Shown here: piece by piece, positions 63,673-64,000 of the stretch
Position numbering within the stretch: the first letter of the stretch is position 1
Layout of the letters: each line of letters begins with the position of its first letter
DNA from: a virus
DNA length: 64,000 bases
Reading direction: 5' to 3' (one strand)
Virus record (IMG/VR): IMGVR_UViG_3300043772_001004
Coordinates: 38,736-102,735 of that record
Program-made: the position numbers and the translations under genes
The notes under the pieces: generated by a model
What the model saw: the letters and a program-made list of their open reading frames with translations, nothing else
The model's database searches: none
Told to the model about the DNA's origin: nothing

Positions 63673-63867
63673 TTGAAACACTTTGTTAAATATCTAGTGG
63701 TATGGATAAGCCAAAACTTATCCATACCATTTTGGATGGTAGGTCACATACATTTATCAGTAAATGTGTATGAAGACATCCATGAGATATTAATGTCATT
63801 TGGTATGAACCTCATAGTAGCTATAGGATTTACTATAGATTACTTAGAACAAAGAAAACAAAAATGA
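63673..63867 (+). CDS. Small membrane protein, TTG start
   Basis: 64 residues if it begins at TTG 63673; the first in-frame ATG would remove the first membrane segment. It has two hydrophobic stretches (FVKYLVVWISQNLSIPFWMV and ILMSFGMNLIVAIGFTIDYL) and a basic end (EQRKQK). It overlaps the RlpA-like gene by four bases (ATGA). Use of a TTG start is unusual, so the start is uncertain. Confidence 0.45.
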   Translation: MKHFVKYLVVWISQNLSIPFWMVGHIHLSVNVYEDIHEILMSFGMNLIVAIGFTIDYLEQRKQK

Positions 63868-64000
63868 AAGTACTACTAATATTTGCCGTGTTGTTCAGCT
63901 TTGTAGATCCTAATCCTTTAGTTACTAAGGGAAGAGTAAGCTACTATGGACAACATTGGACAGGAAGATTAACTGCTTCCGGAGAAAGATTTCATGCAGA
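63864..64000 (+). CDS. RlpA-like double-psi beta-barrel protein (partial)
   Basis: The frame stays open to the window edge (45 codons). A signal peptide (KVLLIFAVLFSF) is followed by a segment GRVSYYGQHWTGRLTASGERFHA that matches the start of the RlpA/DPBB domain ('G.aSyYg..f.Gr.TAsGe.f'). RlpA proteins bind or cleave peptidoglycan. It ends the secreted/membrane cluster and is truncated by the window, not by mutation. Confidence 0.7.
   Translation, partial: MKVLLIFAVLFSFVDPNPLVTKGRVSYYGQHWTGRLTASGERFHA

Noticed and set aside
1-64000. Signs of lysogeny (integrase, excisionase, att site, repressor)
   Set aside because: No recombinase motif or clear att repeat was found in the window, so nothing here supports a temperate lifestyle.
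1-64000. Recoded stop codons as seen in some crAss-like phages
   Set aside because: Long genes read through with the standard code and end in TAA, TGA or TAG normally; no need for reassignment was seen.

Overview
This window looks like one end-to-end segment of a large, AT-rich tailed phage (Caudoviricetes) that infects a member of the Bacteroidota. The evidence is a terminase large subunit, a portal, a scaffold and a major capsid protein in order; A-rich start regions with no strong Shine-Dalgarno; lipoboxes and small lipoproteins of Bacteroidota style; a host-like ClpS of Bacteroidota type; and TAnnTTT-type promoter elements. The order TerL, portal, scaffold, capsid, ring/connector proteins, a very large tail nozzle/muzzle protein and then giant cargo-type proteins resembles crAss-like (Crassvirales-type) podoviruses. 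I cannot assign a genus from sequence alone.

The genome is divided into two divergent arms that meet near 52.2-52.7 kb. The left arm (1-52.3 kb, minus strand) is the late arm. Reading in its direction of transcription it holds: a small regulatory/host-takeover block (49.3-52.3 kb: metallopeptidase, ATE/Bpt-like aminoacyl transferase, GroES-like co-chaperonin, DUF3310 protein); a receptor-binding block with several fibre genes sharing one N-terminal module (42.4-49.2 kb); a lysis cassette (spanin, holin, amidase; 40.6-42.4 kb); DNA-handling genes and the packaging/capsid block (29.9-40.5 kb); a run of tiny lysine-rich proteins (26.1-28.9 kb); connector, Dps-like and cysteine-rich virion proteins (15.8-26.2 kb); and three giant genes (0.6-15.8 kb), two of which look like multi-domain injected polyproteins with a SET domain, an HExxH peptidase-like domain and repeated GG motifs.

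The hub (52.2-54.5 kb) carries a C-rich/G-quadruplex-capable island, three copies of a phage promoter-like motif, several strong terminators and an ORF-poor stretch full of hairpins. The right arm (52.6-64 kb, plus strand) is probably early: small unknown proteins, a tRNA-Arg(UCU), two candidate structured RNAs, an HNH protein, a superfamily 2 helicase, a ClpS homologue with an altered N-degron pocket, a DnaA-domain-IV-like protein, and a terminal cluster of secreted or membrane proteins ending in a truncated RlpA-like gene.

The most unusual possibility is a phage-encoded intervention in host N-degron proteolysis (ClpS variant plus ATE/Bpt-like transferase, the latter next to a small metallopeptidase). 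The second is a set of giant virion polyproteins punctuated by a shared GG / LPKAS-type linear motif that also recurs in the small basic proteins. Function calls rest on motif recognition only; no database search was possible.
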